Notes: generated by a model from the sequence alone, not told the origin. A stretch of DNA of 64,000 nucleotides from Cynocephalus volans (GCF_027409185.1 NC_084463.1:51144907-51208906), one strand, 5' to 3'; shown: positions 1-11,335, counted from the stretch's first letter. Translations and numbers: made by a program.

Positions 1-481
1 AGTCAGAGCAAGTATTTTTGTGGCATGGTACTTTCCTTTTTAAAACCATGGAGACAGAACATGGACTGTGTATTTGTTTGATCTGAACCACATATTTTGA
101 GATCCCAGTACTCGGCAAGCCCTGAAGAAGTTTAGGGGACACCGATAGTTAAAGCAGTGTCTCACGGAGAATCTGCCCACGCTTAAAATGATGCCATGGC
201 TGCTTCCCTTCTGGTTACTGGCCCTCCCCTAACCTGCCACACCCTGGGGACACACACTGCTGCACAAAGAGGATGCCTTGCTGCGGCCCCGCTCACCAGC
301 TCACCATGGAAGCTGAAGAACCCTGAGCATTTTTAAGCTGGGGCACACCCACTCAAGCAGGTGACACCCAGCTCTGTGTGACTCCCAGCTCCCGGTCACG
401 CAGACCATGAGGACCAATGCCTGGCTGCAACTGGGGGGTGGGGAAGACTGGCTTCCAATGCCGATCAAGTGTCTCAATGTC
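1..481. other. Intergenic, downstream of IBA57
   Basis: No gene, promoter or clear repeat recognised. Confidence 0.5.
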
Positions 482-501
482 AGTTTAAAAGCAGCAGCCT
501 A

Positions 502-605
502 GGCTGGCCAGTTAGCTCAGCTGGTTACAGCACAGCCTTATAACACCAAGGTTAAGGGTTCGGATCCCTGTATGGGCCAGCCACCAAAAAGAAAAAACAA
601 AAGTA
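502..605 (+). mobile_element. tRNA-Ile-like SINE monomer (CYN-type)
   Basis: The body GGCTGGCCAGTTAGCTCAG with A/B-box-like parts (GGTTCGGATCC) and an A-rich tail is flanked by an 18-bp duplication AGTTTAAAAGCAGCAGCC (482-499 and 606-623). Confidence 0.9.
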
Positions 606-748
606 AGTTTAAAAGCAGCAGCCAGTGGGGGCTGAAGTGGCACCATGCCACCTGCTTATAAAGTATCCTGTGCACAGGCTGCCATGCCCACTACTGAAGG
701 TTTCCAGACCAGAGCATGGAGCTCTCCTGTTAAAATGTCCCCTCCCAG

Positions 749-930
749 GCCAGCCCCGTGGCTCACTTGGGAGAGTGCGGCACTGGTGGTGCCGTGGCCG
801 CAGGTTCGGATCCTATATAGGGATAGCCAGTTCCCTCACTGGCTGAGCATGGTGCAGACCACACAATGCCAAGGGTTGCAATCCCCTTACTGGTCAAAAT
901 AAATAAATAAAATAAAATAAAATAAAATAA
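749..930 (+). mobile_element. tRNA-derived dimeric SINE (CYN-type)
   Basis: Two tRNA-like halves (GTGGCTCACTTGGGAGAGTG, then CCCTCACTGGCTGAGC) with an (AAATAA)n tail. The imperfect flanking repeat is AAATGTCCCCTCCCA / AAATGTGCCCTCTCCA. Confidence 0.85.
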
Positions 931-1117
931 AATGTGCCCTCTCCAGTACACCAAAGCTCAATTAAAAAAAAAAAAAAAAAGCCTGACATACATGTTTCTA
1001 CAGAAAACAGAAAGCTGGAGGAAAAGCCGAGGGACCAGTGACCTCTGTCTTGGCCCCTGCTCTCCCTGTGCCGTCTGCTCAGGGGCCGGCCAGCCTGCGC
1101 CCCAAGAGCTGTGCCTG

Positions 1118-1323
1118 GGGCCGGCCCGTGGCTCACTCGGGAGAGTGCGGTGCTGATAACACCAAGGCCCCGGGTTCGGATCCCATATACGGATGGCCGG
1201 TTCGCTCACTGGCTGAGCATGGTGCTGCCAACACCAAGTCAAGGGTTAAGATCCCCTTACCGGTCATCTTTTAAAAAATAAAAAAAATTAAAAATTAAAA
1301 ATTAAAAAAAAAAAAAAAAATAG
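1118..1323 (+). mobile_element. tRNA-derived dimeric SINE (CYN-type)
   Basis: A full dimer: left half GGCCGGCCCGTGGCTCACTC, right half GGCCGGTTCGCTCACTGGC, with an A-rich tail. The target duplication AAGAGCTGTGCCTG is at 1104-1117 and 1324-1337. Confidence 0.92.
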
Positions 1324-1337
1324 AAGAGCTGTGCCTG

Positions 1338-1914
1338 AGGTGGGTATAGCCCGCTGGCCTGACCACCTGATGTCAGTGTCATGAGGGGTAGGGAGTTGGA
1401 ACTGCCTGGTTGTCTCCCTGCCTAAGAGTGTTGTGCACCTCGACCGGTCCAGCTGGCCTGGCCCTCAACCCCATCTTCCTCACCTTCAACTCTCCAGACC
1501 GTTCAGGCCAGTGGCCAGGTCCCCTCTCCCCCTCGGTTCCTTCCTCTTCTACCATGCTCTCCCCAGGCTCCAGGCTCACAGTTGACACTGGACCACGTGA
1601 CCACTGCGGCTACAGGTTCTTAGAGTGGGCTCCCTCCCGACTTGGCTCTGCGGCCACCCTCGTGTCCCAACTTGGCGACCCTGTGCCCCAGGCTCTACAG
1701 GTGACATCCCACCCCTGTGGACTCGGCACCCACTCACTCAGTCTGGGTCCCTGAACCTCTCCCTTATGGCCATCTCACAAAGCAGGGAACCCTGCTGAAA
1801 TGTTTTACGCAGAGCGTTCAGTTGTTCTCCAAGGAGGGCGCTCCCTCTATCTAGTATCCCGAAACCAAGTCCCAGCCTCCTGCCACCCAAAATGAAAACA
1901 GTTCTGAACAGGCT
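1338..1914. other. Intergenic, just past the IBA57 3' end
   Basis: Unique-looking GC-rich DNA. The 114-codon plus frame at 1410 has no recognisable feature. Confidence 0.5.
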
Positions 1915-2891
1915 GCTTGTAGGTCAGCTTTAATAGTCACTCCGGGCTGCCAGGTGACACACCCCAAGGGACAGAGCTCACATCACAGCAGGATGATGGA
2001 AGCCAGTGGTTGAAAAGGGTGGATGACAGCAAGTCATCCCTCACAGAAAACAGGGCAAACAGGCAAACAAACAGAAGGCCCCTCCCCGCCCAGCCCACCA
2101 CCGTGCCCAGGAGGAGGGCAGTGCTGGTGTGCCCGGGGCAGAGGGCAGCCCTAGCAATCACTGGTGCGGAACAACCGAGAGGAGACACAACCCGGTGCAC
2201 AGCGGAGCACTTGCGGAGGCCGGGCTCACTCAGGTGGGCATAGGTGTGCAGTGCTGGGCCCTCCATGCGCAGACGCGCCCACCCCACCGGATCCAAAATA
2301 CACGATCTGACCACACACAACGCCCCGCCTGAGACATGACTTGGAGCACCATAAAACAATTCCCAAAGCCCAGCCCCTACCCACCCACCAACCCCAGATG
2401 GCACCCTGCCTCCGACACCATGGAGAGCAGGCAAGTGGGGTGCAAGGCCCAGGATCTGCTCTGGGCACAGACGCCATCCTGACCTCGGCCATCGGAGCCG
2501 TGTAACTGCGTTCAGGGTCTGGCCCAAGCTGAGGCTGAGTGCAGCACGCAGGTGGGCTGCAGCAGTATCTCCCCTCCCCCCATCCCCAGGAGGGTTCCTG
2601 CTGCTCCCAGCCAGAGGGCTCCCAGAGAGAGGGCAGCCCACGAATGTGGCAGGCTCTGAAGGGGGAATCAGTGGGGGCTGGGCACAGCCACACCACGAAA
2701 AACCATGCCTGCAGCTCTGGACAGCACACGCACACGCGGGGACTTTCCCAAGTGGGGTGTTCAAAAGGGCCACCGTGGGAAGTCAGGCTCACACCCAGCA
2801 GGGCACAGCAGATGGACAGGAAGACCTCGGACAGAGACCCTCAGCTACCCGGGCAGCTCCGCCCGCTTGTCCGACCCAAGGGCATCCAGGG
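1915..2891 (-). other. IBA57 3' untranslated region (inferred)
   Basis: This GC-rich stretch has no recognisable repeat between the IBA57 stop codon and the ATTAAA hexamer. The 3' limit is inferred from that hexamer only. Confidence 0.5.
1929..1934 (-). terminator. Probable IBA57 poly(A) signal (ATTAAA variant)
   Basis: On the minus strand the hexamer ATTAAA lies about 960 nt past the IBA57 stop, followed by a T/G-rich stretch. I found no AATAAA nearer the stop. The implied 3' UTR is about 2891 to 1915; long ORFs within it on either strand are chance frames. Confidence 0.5.
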
Positions 2892-3283
2892 CTACTTGGT
2901 GGTCATGGGCCACCAGTCTGGCACGGACGCAGTTAAGGCCACCTGACCGCTCTCTGACGTTCTCACGTGAAGAGGACCCTTGATTTTCTCCGACTGCAGC
3001 AGGGCCAGTCCCACATCCCCCTGGCCGGCCCTGAACTTGCCAGCTGCTTGGCCCGACGCCGTCAGCACTGAGGTGCCAGGGGTGACGCCACCGACAGGGA
3101 GGGAACCCAGGAGCCGCACGGGGAAGAGGCGCTTGCGGATGACGCCCATGTGGTAGGTGCGGGCCGTCAGCTCCTGGCCGATGTAGCAGCCCTTGGTAAA
3201 GCTCACGCCATTCATGAAGGTCAGGTTGGACTCCAGAGGCAAGGCTACCCCTGGGGGCAGGTCACGGACGCCCTCGGGAACGC
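2892..3283 (-). CDS. IBA57: IBA57 coding exon 3 (last)
   Basis: The acceptor CCACAG ends at 3284 and the stop TAG is at 2894-2892. The exon contains the family signature [13 protein letters not shown], whose Cys is the conserved functional cysteine of the YgfZ/IBA57 family, followed by the C-terminal barrel-like domain. Intron 2 (3470-3284) is only 187 nt. Confidence 0.95.
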
Positions 3284-6200
3284 CTGTGGAGACCGCAGGG
3301 GAGAGACCAACGAGATCAGCCAGATGGGTGCGACCAGCCCCAAGCACCCGCCCCTTCTCTCCTGTTCAGCAACCCCACCCCGGCCCCCTCTGCCCCTCCG
3401 CTCCCCGAACCCGACCTGCCCCCGCATCCTCTTCCTCGCTTCCAGCCCAGCAGGCCCACCCCGTCCATACCTTGCCGGTACCGGTGGCGGTGATAATCCC
3501 AGCGGTCCCCGAGTCGGCCTCCACGCACCAGGCCCGGGCTTTCTCCCCGGGTGAGAAGCCGCCAGCCCATGCGCGCGGTCCGGGGGTCGCGAGTGAGGAC
3601 GGCGGACGCTTCTGCTCCCTCCTGCAGCGGCGCGGCCCGACCGGCCTCAGGGGTGCTGGGCAGCACCGCCCACACGCGCATCTCCGACATCTGCTCCACC
3701 GTGACCTTCCGCCGGATCTTGTACAGCGCCAGGTGCTTCTGCAAAGCATCTAGCACGGAGCTATCACACTCCAGGAGGAAGTCCTGCACCTCCTCCGAGC
3801 GTTCATGGAGCCTGCAGGGAGACAGGCAAAGGCTTGTGGGGGGGAGCAAAAGCCCCTGCCCACCGCTAGCTCATCAAGGGCATGGCGACGACCAAAGTGC
3901 AAAGAGCTGTGCCCCTGGCCGTAGGAACAAGCCGTGCTGCCAGAGCACGCATCGTCATGGGCAAACCCCAGCGCCCTACAGGCAAAGCCTCTGCTCCCAG
4001 CCACACAGAGCTGCTCTCCAGAGCGCACATCTGCCCCAGCAGACAAGTGCACCCCAGGGGACCAGCGCGCAGACAGCCCTGCCCATAGCCGCTCGGGCTG
4101 TGTTGTTATGGGCAGACAAGTGCAGCCGGTGACCTACACGCAAAGCACTCTGCTCCAGGCCACACAGGGCTGCACCGCCAGAGCACGCGTCACTGCCGGC
4201 ACCCAAGTGCACCACGGGGGACCAATGTGCCAGCCATAACGCATGTTGTCAGGGGCAGATAATTACACCTTGGAACCAAGGCACAGAGCGCCTTGCCCAT
4301 GGACGCATGGGACTGCGCCCCCCAGAGCGCATGTCCACAGGGGGCAGACAAGCGCACCAAGGCACCAAGGGGTTGACCAGCATGCAGAGAGCCACATGGG
4401 GCTGCCTCCTCAGAACCTGTGTCCTCAAGAGCAGACAAGCGCATTGCGAAGACCAGCCACGGAGAGCCACGCCCACCGCCGTGTGGGGCTGAGCCTCTGG
4501 AGCACGTGTCCTTGAGGGCAGACAGACCCCGCCTGCCTGCAGCTTCTGGAAGAGCTACGACAGCCCACCAAAGGGCACTGCCCATAGTATTCGCTCTGCC
4601 CAGGTAGGAAATAACGAGTCGTCCCTGTTTGGAGGAGAGGGAATGGACAGGGCCTGGCAGGGCAGAAGAGCAGGGCCCAGGAGAAGTGAACCTCTGGGTA
4701 GGAGGTGTCTTACTCAGGTGAGGTGGAAAGGTATGGACAGCCAGGACCTGCCTCCTCCAATCTGGGGAAGCCTTTGAGGAACCCAAGGATACTAAGGTGG
4801 GGTCCTCTGACGGTGGGCAGGAAGGAGGAGCTGGGAGACCAGAAGACAGGTCATCAGGGTGCAGAATACTCAGTGAGGCCACACACTGCCCATGCCCACT
4901 GTCCAACTCCCCGAGCCAAGTCTTGGAATTGATCAGGGCCCCAGAACCATCCTAACCTGCGTTCCAGACAGCTCTCATCAGGGGATTTGAGCTGGCATCA
5001 CTAGAATGCCCCTGCCAGATGGATGTCAGGGCCACTTGCAGACAGGTGGCCACAGAGGAGAAGCTACTGCAGTGTGCGCATCTGAGGTGGGGGGTGGGGG
5101 AAGGGGCTAAGTGGAGACATCCTGGATGCAGCGATGACAGGGCTGGGTGCAGGTTGCAGACGTGGATTGAGCAAAGGTCCACAGCCTGGAGGGAGCTGGG
5201 ACAGGGAGGTAGGAAAGACCCCCCCAGAAGGCATACAAGAGAAGAGCACGTGAGCAGGGGTGGTAAGGTCATCTCCAGAGTCGCAGAGGCTCATTCAGCG
5301 ACTGCCATGCCAAACTCTCCCCTGCAGTGCAACTCCTGCCATGCATTCGTCACACAAGCCAGAGGCCACAGAGCCGTGGGGAGGGTCAGGCAGAGCAAGC
5401 TGCAGCAGCCAGTCAAGCTGGCCCACCTTCCAAAATAGTCATCACAGAATACCAAAAACGACATCAGCAAGGGACAGGATTAAGGACATCGTTTGCAAAT
5501 GTGGGGTTAAAATGCCAGAGGGAATGGCTGAGAGTTCAGAGGAGCCGCCTCACATTGTGAACCGAGGTCAACACCATTTGTCACAAGGGAAACGCAGATC
5601 AGATCTACCCTGAGATGCCACCCTCATGCCATCAGAACAACTGAGACTGAAAGCTGTGGTGCCTAGACCACTGGTAAGGGTGCGGAGACAATGGATCCCT
5701 CTCATGCTGCTGGTGGGAATAAGATGGCCCAGCTTCTCTGGAAGACAGTCTGCAGTTTCCAACAAAATCAAACACGCCACTTACACCCCACAATCTCACA
5801 TCTGGGCTCAGGCAAGTGAAACCAAGAACACACAGAAACCTGCACGTGACTGTCCATAGCAGCCAGCTTTATTCGTGACAGCCAGAAAGTGAAACACAAG
5901 GGTCTACCATACCACGGGACAGTCCTCAGAAAGAAAAAGGGCCAAGTTACTGACTAAGTTGGGTAGATCTAAGGGTGTTACGGTGAGTGACACAAGCCAA
6001 TCTGCTAGTCACCCCGGCCTCGCTCACAGGGTGATGTCCTCAAGGGCTCCAGGTTGTAGGGTCCAGGGCACTTTCTAGCTGGCTGTGCCTGTGACTGTCA
6101 TCAGGCAGGACCTGGGGACCAATGGAGCCAGGATGCGACCCCAAGTCACCCCCACCCCGCCCCCTGCTGCAGTGGAGTAATGGGGGAGGCCCAGCTGCAC

Positions 6201-7326
6201 CCAGAGCCGGGCCAGGAACTAAGGTATGGTGGGCTCCTCATCTGGGACAGCTTTCTCAGCCACCACACCACTGACATCTGGGCAGGATCATTCTGCATGG
6301 TGGGTGCCATCCAGACATTCAGAGCACTCCTGTCCTCTGCCCACCCCCCACCCCTGTTGTGGCAACCAAAAATATCACCAGACACTGCTGAGTGTTCCTC
6401 AGGGGCAGGACTGCTGGATAAAATCTAGGATGCCTAGTTCAATCTGAATTTAGATCAACAACAAAGGATTTTTTATTAATATTTGAGATATAGTAATAAT
6501 ACTGTGTGAGACACACTCACACAACCAAGCATCCGCTGCTTGTCTGAGACTTGCGCGGGCGTCCTGGACTTTCACTTGCTGAGACCAGAGCCCCACCTGG
6601 CTGCAAGAGCCCAAGAAGAGGAGGGCGGTGGCAGGCGGTACAGCGGTACTGCAGTCCCGGGCATGCACTCACCCTTCTCCTAGTGGGGCCAAGACTCTGA
6701 GAACCCACAGAGGACGGTCACAGCCTCCAGGGCGTGGAAGCCAGGACCCCCCATCACGTAACCCCAGCCTGGCTGGAGCACCTCCTCCCCACCTGCAGAG
6801 CCCTGTATCCAGGTACCAACCGGCAGCTCCTGCAAAGGCTGGCACAGGCCCCGGGCAGGGTTGGGCTTGAGGCAGGGGCAGGGGCGAGGGACCCGGGGAT
6901 AAGCAGGGATTGGGTCCCAGATGTCCTGCCAAGGAGCAGGCTGGACGTGCCTGGAGGTGCCTGGAGGTCCGCAAAAGGAGGATCCCATCAGATCCAAGGG
7001 TTTTCAATCATTCCTTTGTTAAGCGGGCTCCTGCGAGGATGGCAGCACTGAGGACGGGCTCAGCCACGCACAGGCCTGGCAAGTCTCTCCTGCTCCTTGG
7101 CCAGCCTCTTATATCTCGACAGTAAGAAAACAACCCAATTAAATATGGGCCAAAGACCTCCTAAGACACCTCACGAAAGAAGACACAAAGAAGGCCGATC
7201 CCGTGGCGCACTTGGGAGAGTGCGGCGCTGGGAGCGCAGCAGTACTCCCGCCGCGGGTTCGGATCCTATATAAGGACGGCCGGTGCGCTCACTGGCTGAG
7301 CGCCATACGGCCAGTCACAAAAAGAC

Positions 7327-7357
<31 letters not shown>

Positions 7358-10300
7358 CACAAAGAAGCATATGAAAAGATGCCAAGGGGAAATGCAAATT
7401 AAAACAAGAAACCACCATACCCTTCATAGAAGGACCAAAATCCATAACACTAACAACACCCAGTGCTGGCAAGGGTGCGGAGCAGCAGGGACCCTCGTTC
7501 CTCCTGGTGGGAGCGCAGAATGATGCAGCCACTGTGGGAGACAGTCTGGCGGTTTCTGACAAACTACACACACTTGGACCACATGATCCAGCAGTCACAC
7601 TCCTTGTGTTTACCCAAAGGAGCCGAAACTTATGTCCACACAACAACCTTCACTAGCTGTTCATAGCAGCTTTACTCACAACTGCCAAAACTTGTTAGCA
7701 ACCCAGATGTCCTTCAGCAGGTTAGTGGGTAAGCAAGCTGTGCTGCATCCAGACAGTGAGCACTATTCAGGGCTAAAAAGAAATGAGCTATCAAGCCACG
7801 AAAAGACAAGGAGGAAGCTTACATGCATATTGCTAATGAAAGAAGTCAGTCTGAAAAGGCTACACACAGCATGATTCCACTGTGTGACCTTCTAGAAAAG
7901 GCAAAACTGTGGAGACAGCAAAAAGACCAGTGGTGGCCAGGGGTGGGGGAGGGAGAGATGAACAGGTAGACCTCAGCGGATTTTTAGGGCCGTGGAACTA
8001 TTTTCTGTGATACTACGGTGGTGGATACATGTCATTATACATTTGTCCAAATCCACAGAATGCACCACACCGAGAGTGAACCCTGACATAAACACTGGAG
8101 TCTGGGTGATAAGGACATATCCATGCAGGTTCACCAACTGTACCAGGGCACCCTCTGGTGGGCGATGCTGATGGTGGGACAGGCTGTGCATGGGGGGACA
8201 GGGAGTCTGTAGGAACTCTCCATACCTTCTGCTCAATTTTGCTCTGATCCTAAAACTGTTCTATAAGGTAAGTTCTACTAGAAAAACTACCACAAAAAAA
8301 CATAGCTTCACCTGAGAAGGTGCTGTATCCAAGAACTAAGAACAGGTGCTTTTAGGAAGGAAAGAGTGAAGGATGAGAAACCAGAAGCATGAGAGTTGAA
8401 ATAAAAAAAATCTGGAGATTTGTATGAAGACATCAAGGATAAAAAGAAAAATTCCAGAGATACAGAGAGACAGAGACAGAGAGTGAGGACAGAGAGAGGA
8501 GACAGAGACAAAGAGACACATAGAGACAGACAAAGAAACAGCGACAGAGAGACAGACAGAGATACAGAGAGAGATAGAAAATGCCAGGCAGGAAATGTCC
8601 AGAGGGAGCAGGAACATATGGGGGCTTCCAGGGAGAGACACCCCCGACTCTCCCCAAAGGAGCAGCCAAGAGGGCAAAGTACAGAAAGATAAACAGCCAA
8701 CAGCAACCAACAAGGAAAACAGCCCACCCTCATGAACAGAAACTCAACAAGTGCCCATAAGTGGGGTGGGCGGAACAGCCGCACTGAGCCATCATAACCC
8801 ACACACAGGGCGGGCTGGGAGAGGTCATGGGGATCCAAACCCTTGACCTTGGTGTTATAAGTCTGCGCTCTAAGTGGCCAGTGCTATGTACTGGAAACTT
8901 GATCCCCACCGTGATAGAGTTTTGAAGGTGGGAAATCCGATTATGATATTTGAAAGGCAGGGCGCTTAAGAGGTATCAGATTATGAGGACTGTACTCTTG
9001 TGAATGGATTAATCTATTCATGGAGTAATGAGTTATCATGGGCGTGAACTGGTGGCTTTATAAGGAGCACACGAGAAAGCTCTTGCCATTCTCAATATGT
9101 GACACCCTGGTTGCCACAGGACTCTGCAGAGAGTCCCCACTCAGAACAAGGCCCTCACCAGATGCGCCCCTTGGACCATGAACTTCACAGCCTCGAAAAC
9201 TGTAAGAAATAAATTTCATTTCTTTATACATCACCCAGTTCAGATATTCCGTTATAAGCAGCAAAACGGACTAATAAAGAAAAGATCCTAAGAGCTTCCA
9301 GAGAAAGAAGCAGTTCACGCACAGAAGGGCTAGACATCCCCACGGAAAGGCTGGCGGCAGGAAGATGGTGAAGTCGTGGCTGCGAAATTCCCAGTGACAA
9401 TTCTCAACCTGGACTTTGACACCCTGCCAAGCTATGGAGTGAAGCCACCTCACGTGTCTCAGGAAGCCACTAAAGAAGGTGCTCCTCCAAAACCAAAACG
9501 GGGGAGCACACTGAGGAACATGAAACAGGAGAGCCGAGCGGGTGGAGGAGGACAGCGTGCTGCAGGCCGGGAAGGCCAGGGGGACCACTCCTGACCAGCG
9601 GGGAGAGCCCCGAGAGACAGCCCGGCGTGGATTCCTTGACACATGCCCACCTGCCAGGATGGCGCTGAGATCACAGGACTCAGGTTCCAGGAAGCCCGGC
9701 AAGGGGAAACCCAGCACCTTAAACAATCCAGGCCCATGGCCCGGCTTGGCCAGCTACCGTGGTTTAGGGTCAGTAATGTCAGCTTTGGACCCAACACTAC
9801 CACCACCAGACGCGGGGAGACATGGGAAGGGGAGACAGGGAAACACCGGGTAAGCCGGAGAGCATCGACACAAGCTGTCAGTCAGGAGGCGGGCCAGGGG
9901 TGTTGACCCCTTCTCCCTGCAGTGAAGGAGGGTGGCCAGGGCAGGGCTGAGAGGGAGCCCCCACTGAGGAGGTGCCCACCTGCTCTGAACCGGTGGGCGC
10001 CCAGACGCAGTCCTGGGCGGGAGCCGTTCGCTGCCCCTGCAAGTCCAGCCCTGCCTTCCCTCCACTGCGTGGACTCCCCAGTTTGGCCTCCTCTGGTTGC
10101 TGGTGCCCATCCCTGAGTGCACTCTGTGTGGACTCCCAAGGGTGGACAACTCTTGTGTGGACTCCCTTGAGTGGACCTCCCCGGGGCGCCGGGTGCCCAT
10201 CCCCGAGCACACTCCCCTGGGCGCGGGTGCCCTCCCCCAGTGTCGATTCTGCCCCACCCCGACGCCCTCTGCAGGCCTAATCCTGGGTATCCTCCCCGGG

Positions 10301-10801
10301 GTACCCATCCAGCCCCTGTGTGCTGGTCCTTGGCGCACGCCCCTGGGTGTCTACCTCCTCGGTTCCCTTTCCCGACCGTCCCCCCGGCTCCGGCCCCGGT
10401 TCGCTCCCCTACCCCAACGTGCCCCAACCCTCCCCCGGCACCCCGCCCGCCGGTGCTCACCGGTACAGAATGACGTCATAGAGCGTCCGGCCCTGCACGT
10501 TCAGGAAGTGAGCGTAACCCGCGCGCGCAGGAGACGGGGTCGCGCCGGCCGCAGAACCCGGAAGCGGCAGTTCATTGGTCAGCAGCCCCCCGAGGAAGGA
10601 CGCAGCGTCCGGACCGCGCACGCGCACCAGGGCGCGCTCGTCCAGCGGGAAGCAGGTCCAGGCCGCGCCGCCCGCGGGATCACCGTCAGTATGACTGGAG
10701 ACGTGAGCCAGGCGGCGCCTCGGGCCCGCGCGCAGCCGCCAGCGCCAGGTCGAGCCGCCGCGCCCCGGAGCCGCGCCTCGGAGCAGCGCCGCGGCCGCCA
10801 T
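2892..10801 (-). CDS. IBA57: IBA57, mitochondrial iron-sulfur cluster assembly factor (whole coding gene, 3 exons)
   Basis: Coding sequence runs 10801-10461, 3811-3471 and 3283-2892 (341+341+392 nt), giving 357 residues, about the length of human IBA57. All introns are GT..AG and phases match. The first ~35 residues are rich in Ala and Arg with no acidic residue, as expected for a mitochondrial presequence. Exon 3 carries the KGCYIGQE motif that marks the YgfZ/GcvT-like family. Known role: with ISCA1 and ISCA2 in the mitochondrial matrix it helps make [4Fe-4S] clusters for aconitase, lipoate synthase and respiratory complexes. It lies downstream of GJC2 on the same strand, as in human 1q42.13. 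Intron 1 is 6.65 kb and contains SINEs, L1 pieces, a MaLR LTR and a degenerate minisatellite; intron 2 is 187 nt. No frameshift or stop is seen. Identification is from sequence recognition plus synteny. Confidence 0.95.
3471..3811 (-). CDS. IBA57: IBA57 coding exon 2
   Basis: The acceptor CTGCAG lies at 3817-3812 and the donor GTATGG starts at 3470. The exon continues in frame as [17 protein letters not shown], then the [16 protein letters not shown] segment, and ends H-R-Y-R-Q before a split Gly codon. This is the middle of the GcvT-like fold. Confidence 0.93.
3880..4540. repeat. Degenerate tandem repeat, units about 80-88 bp, IBA57 intron 1
   Basis: The string CAGAGCRCRYGTC, then GGCAGACAAGYGCACC, recurs near 3941, 4021, 4180, 4323, 4411 and 4499; the last three are 88 bp apart. 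It ends in uninterrupted intron sequence. There is no coding sense. Confidence 0.65.
4541..5429. other. IBA57 intron 1, nothing recognised
   Basis: GC-rich intronic sequence without clear repeat or gene. Confidence 0.5.
5430..5900 (+). mobile_element. Old L1 fragment (3' part)
   Basis: Contains the L1 phrase ATGCTGCTGGTGGGAATAAG and the following 'cannot-be-seen-in-frame' tail region, with many changes. No open frame. It lies in IBA57 intron 1. Confidence 0.6.
6232..6415 (+). mobile_element. MER5-like hAT element fragment
   Basis: CACCACTGACATCTGGGCAG, GTTGTGGCAACCAAAAATAT, then CACCAGACACTGCTGAGTGT, fit the MER5A pattern. Ends not resolved. Confidence 0.55.
6416..7094. other. IBA57 intron 1, nothing recognised
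   Basis: GC-rich; short chance frames only. Confidence 0.5.
7095..8290 (+). mobile_element. Old L1 fragment (ORF2 end and 3' UTR), split by a SINE
   Basis: Shows L1 phrases such as GGGAAATGCAAATTAAAAC, TTCCTCCTGGTGGGAGCGCA and GTTCATAGCAGCTTTACTCA, and continues to a 3' UTR-like end. Heavily mutated. The SINE at 7194-7353 lies within it. Confidence 0.75.
7194..7353 (+). mobile_element. tRNA-derived dimeric SINE, second subtype, inside L1
   Basis: The left half carries GGAGCGCAGC...CTCCCGCCGCGGGTTCGG instead of the GATAACACCAAGGC arm. It has a long poly(A). The duplication AAGACACAAAGAAG is at 7180-7193 and 7354-7367. Confidence 0.92.
8450..8582. repeat. Low-complexity (GACAGA)n-like tract
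   Basis: Purine-rich GAGACAGAGACAGAGA-type sequence of about 130 bp at the end of an L1. Confidence 0.85.
8827..8882 (-). mobile_element. SINE fragment
   Basis: Reverse-strand match to the middle of the tRNA-Ile-like monomer (AACCCTTGACCTTGGTGTTA, then CTAAGTGGCCAG). It is truncated at both sides next to a MaLR LTR. Confidence 0.5.
8885..9285 (+). mobile_element. MaLR (MST/MLT1-like) solo LTR
   Basis: GGAAACTTGATCCCCACCGT, GGTGGCTTTATAAGGAGCAC, CCCTCACCAGATGCGCCCC and AATAAATTTCATTTCTTTA, ending ACGGACTAATAAAG. Standard MaLR LTR layout with AATAAA. Confidence 0.85.
9286..10439. other. IBA57 intron 1, 5' part
   Basis: GC-rich. 10060-10300 shows imperfect recurrence of GTGTGGACTCCC and GTGCCCATCCCYGAG, a weak minisatellite. 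Otherwise nothing. Confidence 0.5.
10461..10801 (-). CDS. IBA57: IBA57 coding exon 1
   Basis: The ATG is at 10801-10799 inside a CpG island. The exon encodes the Ala/Arg-rich targeting region and the start of the folate-binding-like domain (motif TNELPLPG, then [17 protein letters not shown]). It ends at 10461 in TACCG followed by GTGAGC. Phase is 2; the last codon, CG|G (Arg), is completed in exon 2. Confidence 0.94.
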
Positions 10802-10804
10802 CTT
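10794..10804 (-). promoter_or_regulatory. YY1-like motif spanning the IBA57 start codon
   Basis: AAGATGGCGGC on the minus strand is an exact YY1 consensus core; its ATG is the IBA57 initiator. YY1 sites at this place are common in TATA-less housekeeping promoters. Binding is inferred. Confidence 0.6.
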
Positions 10805-11335
10805 GGGCAGGAATGCGGCCGCGGAATGGGCGGGTGCTACAGCGGCCCCTGGCGGTGGCCGCCGACGGGCAAGGCAAGCGGGGTGTGCGCAAGGGGCAGG
10901 GCGTGCGTACGCGAGGGGCGGTGCCTACGTGCGCGAGGGCAGGGCAGCGGAGCCTGCGTGCGCGAGACTTGGGGCGGGGGAGTACTACAAAGTGGCAGGG
11001 TAGCGGAAGGGGAGGGGCCTCTGCCTGTCCGTCAGCGTGCACGCCCCGCCTTTTCCCCAGACGGGTTCCCTGGTCCCTGCCCATGCGAAACCTCCTCTTT
11101 CCCCTTCCCTACTCGGTCTGTGTCAAAGCATAGTTTCTGCTTGTGTTTATTGTGGTAAATACACATAAAACTTACTATCTGAGCCATTTCTTTTAAGCAA
11201 AGAAAGATACAACAGTCACAATAATACATTGAACTTTGAAGAGGAGAGAACAGAACTGAAGTTACCGGAGGTGGGAAAGGGGGAAGTGGAGGGGGTAAGG
11301 GAGGAATTGGTAAAGGGCCTTGAAAATCCATTATC

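Larger units (their letters stand above)
10440..11080 (-). promoter_or_regulatory. CpG-island promoter of IBA57
   Basis: CpG-dense sequence covers IBA57 exon 1 and about 270 bp upstream. There is no TATA box. A YY1-like site, AAGATGGCGGC, overlaps the start codon (10804-10794, minus). Upstream are GC-box-like runs and repeated GCGTRCGYGAGGG-like strings at 10897-10960. A divergent transcript on the plus strand is possible but not shown. Confidence 0.8.

Noticed and set aside
502-590. Possible tRNA-Ile gene
   Set aside because: tRNA-like body but with an A-rich tail and 18-bp target duplication; it is a SINE. The same holds for the other monomers.
1937-2773. 278-codon minus-strand ORF
   Set aside because: Lies in the IBA57 3' UTR; no family features.
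9754-10460. 190-codon minus ORFs ahead of IBA57 exon 1 in intron 1
   Set aside because: Downstream of the exon 1 donor; Gly/Ser/His-rich weak repeats, no domain.
10097-11158. 353-codon plus-strand ORF across the IBA57 promoter
   Set aside because: Antisense to exon 1 within a CpG island; low complexity and no known domain.
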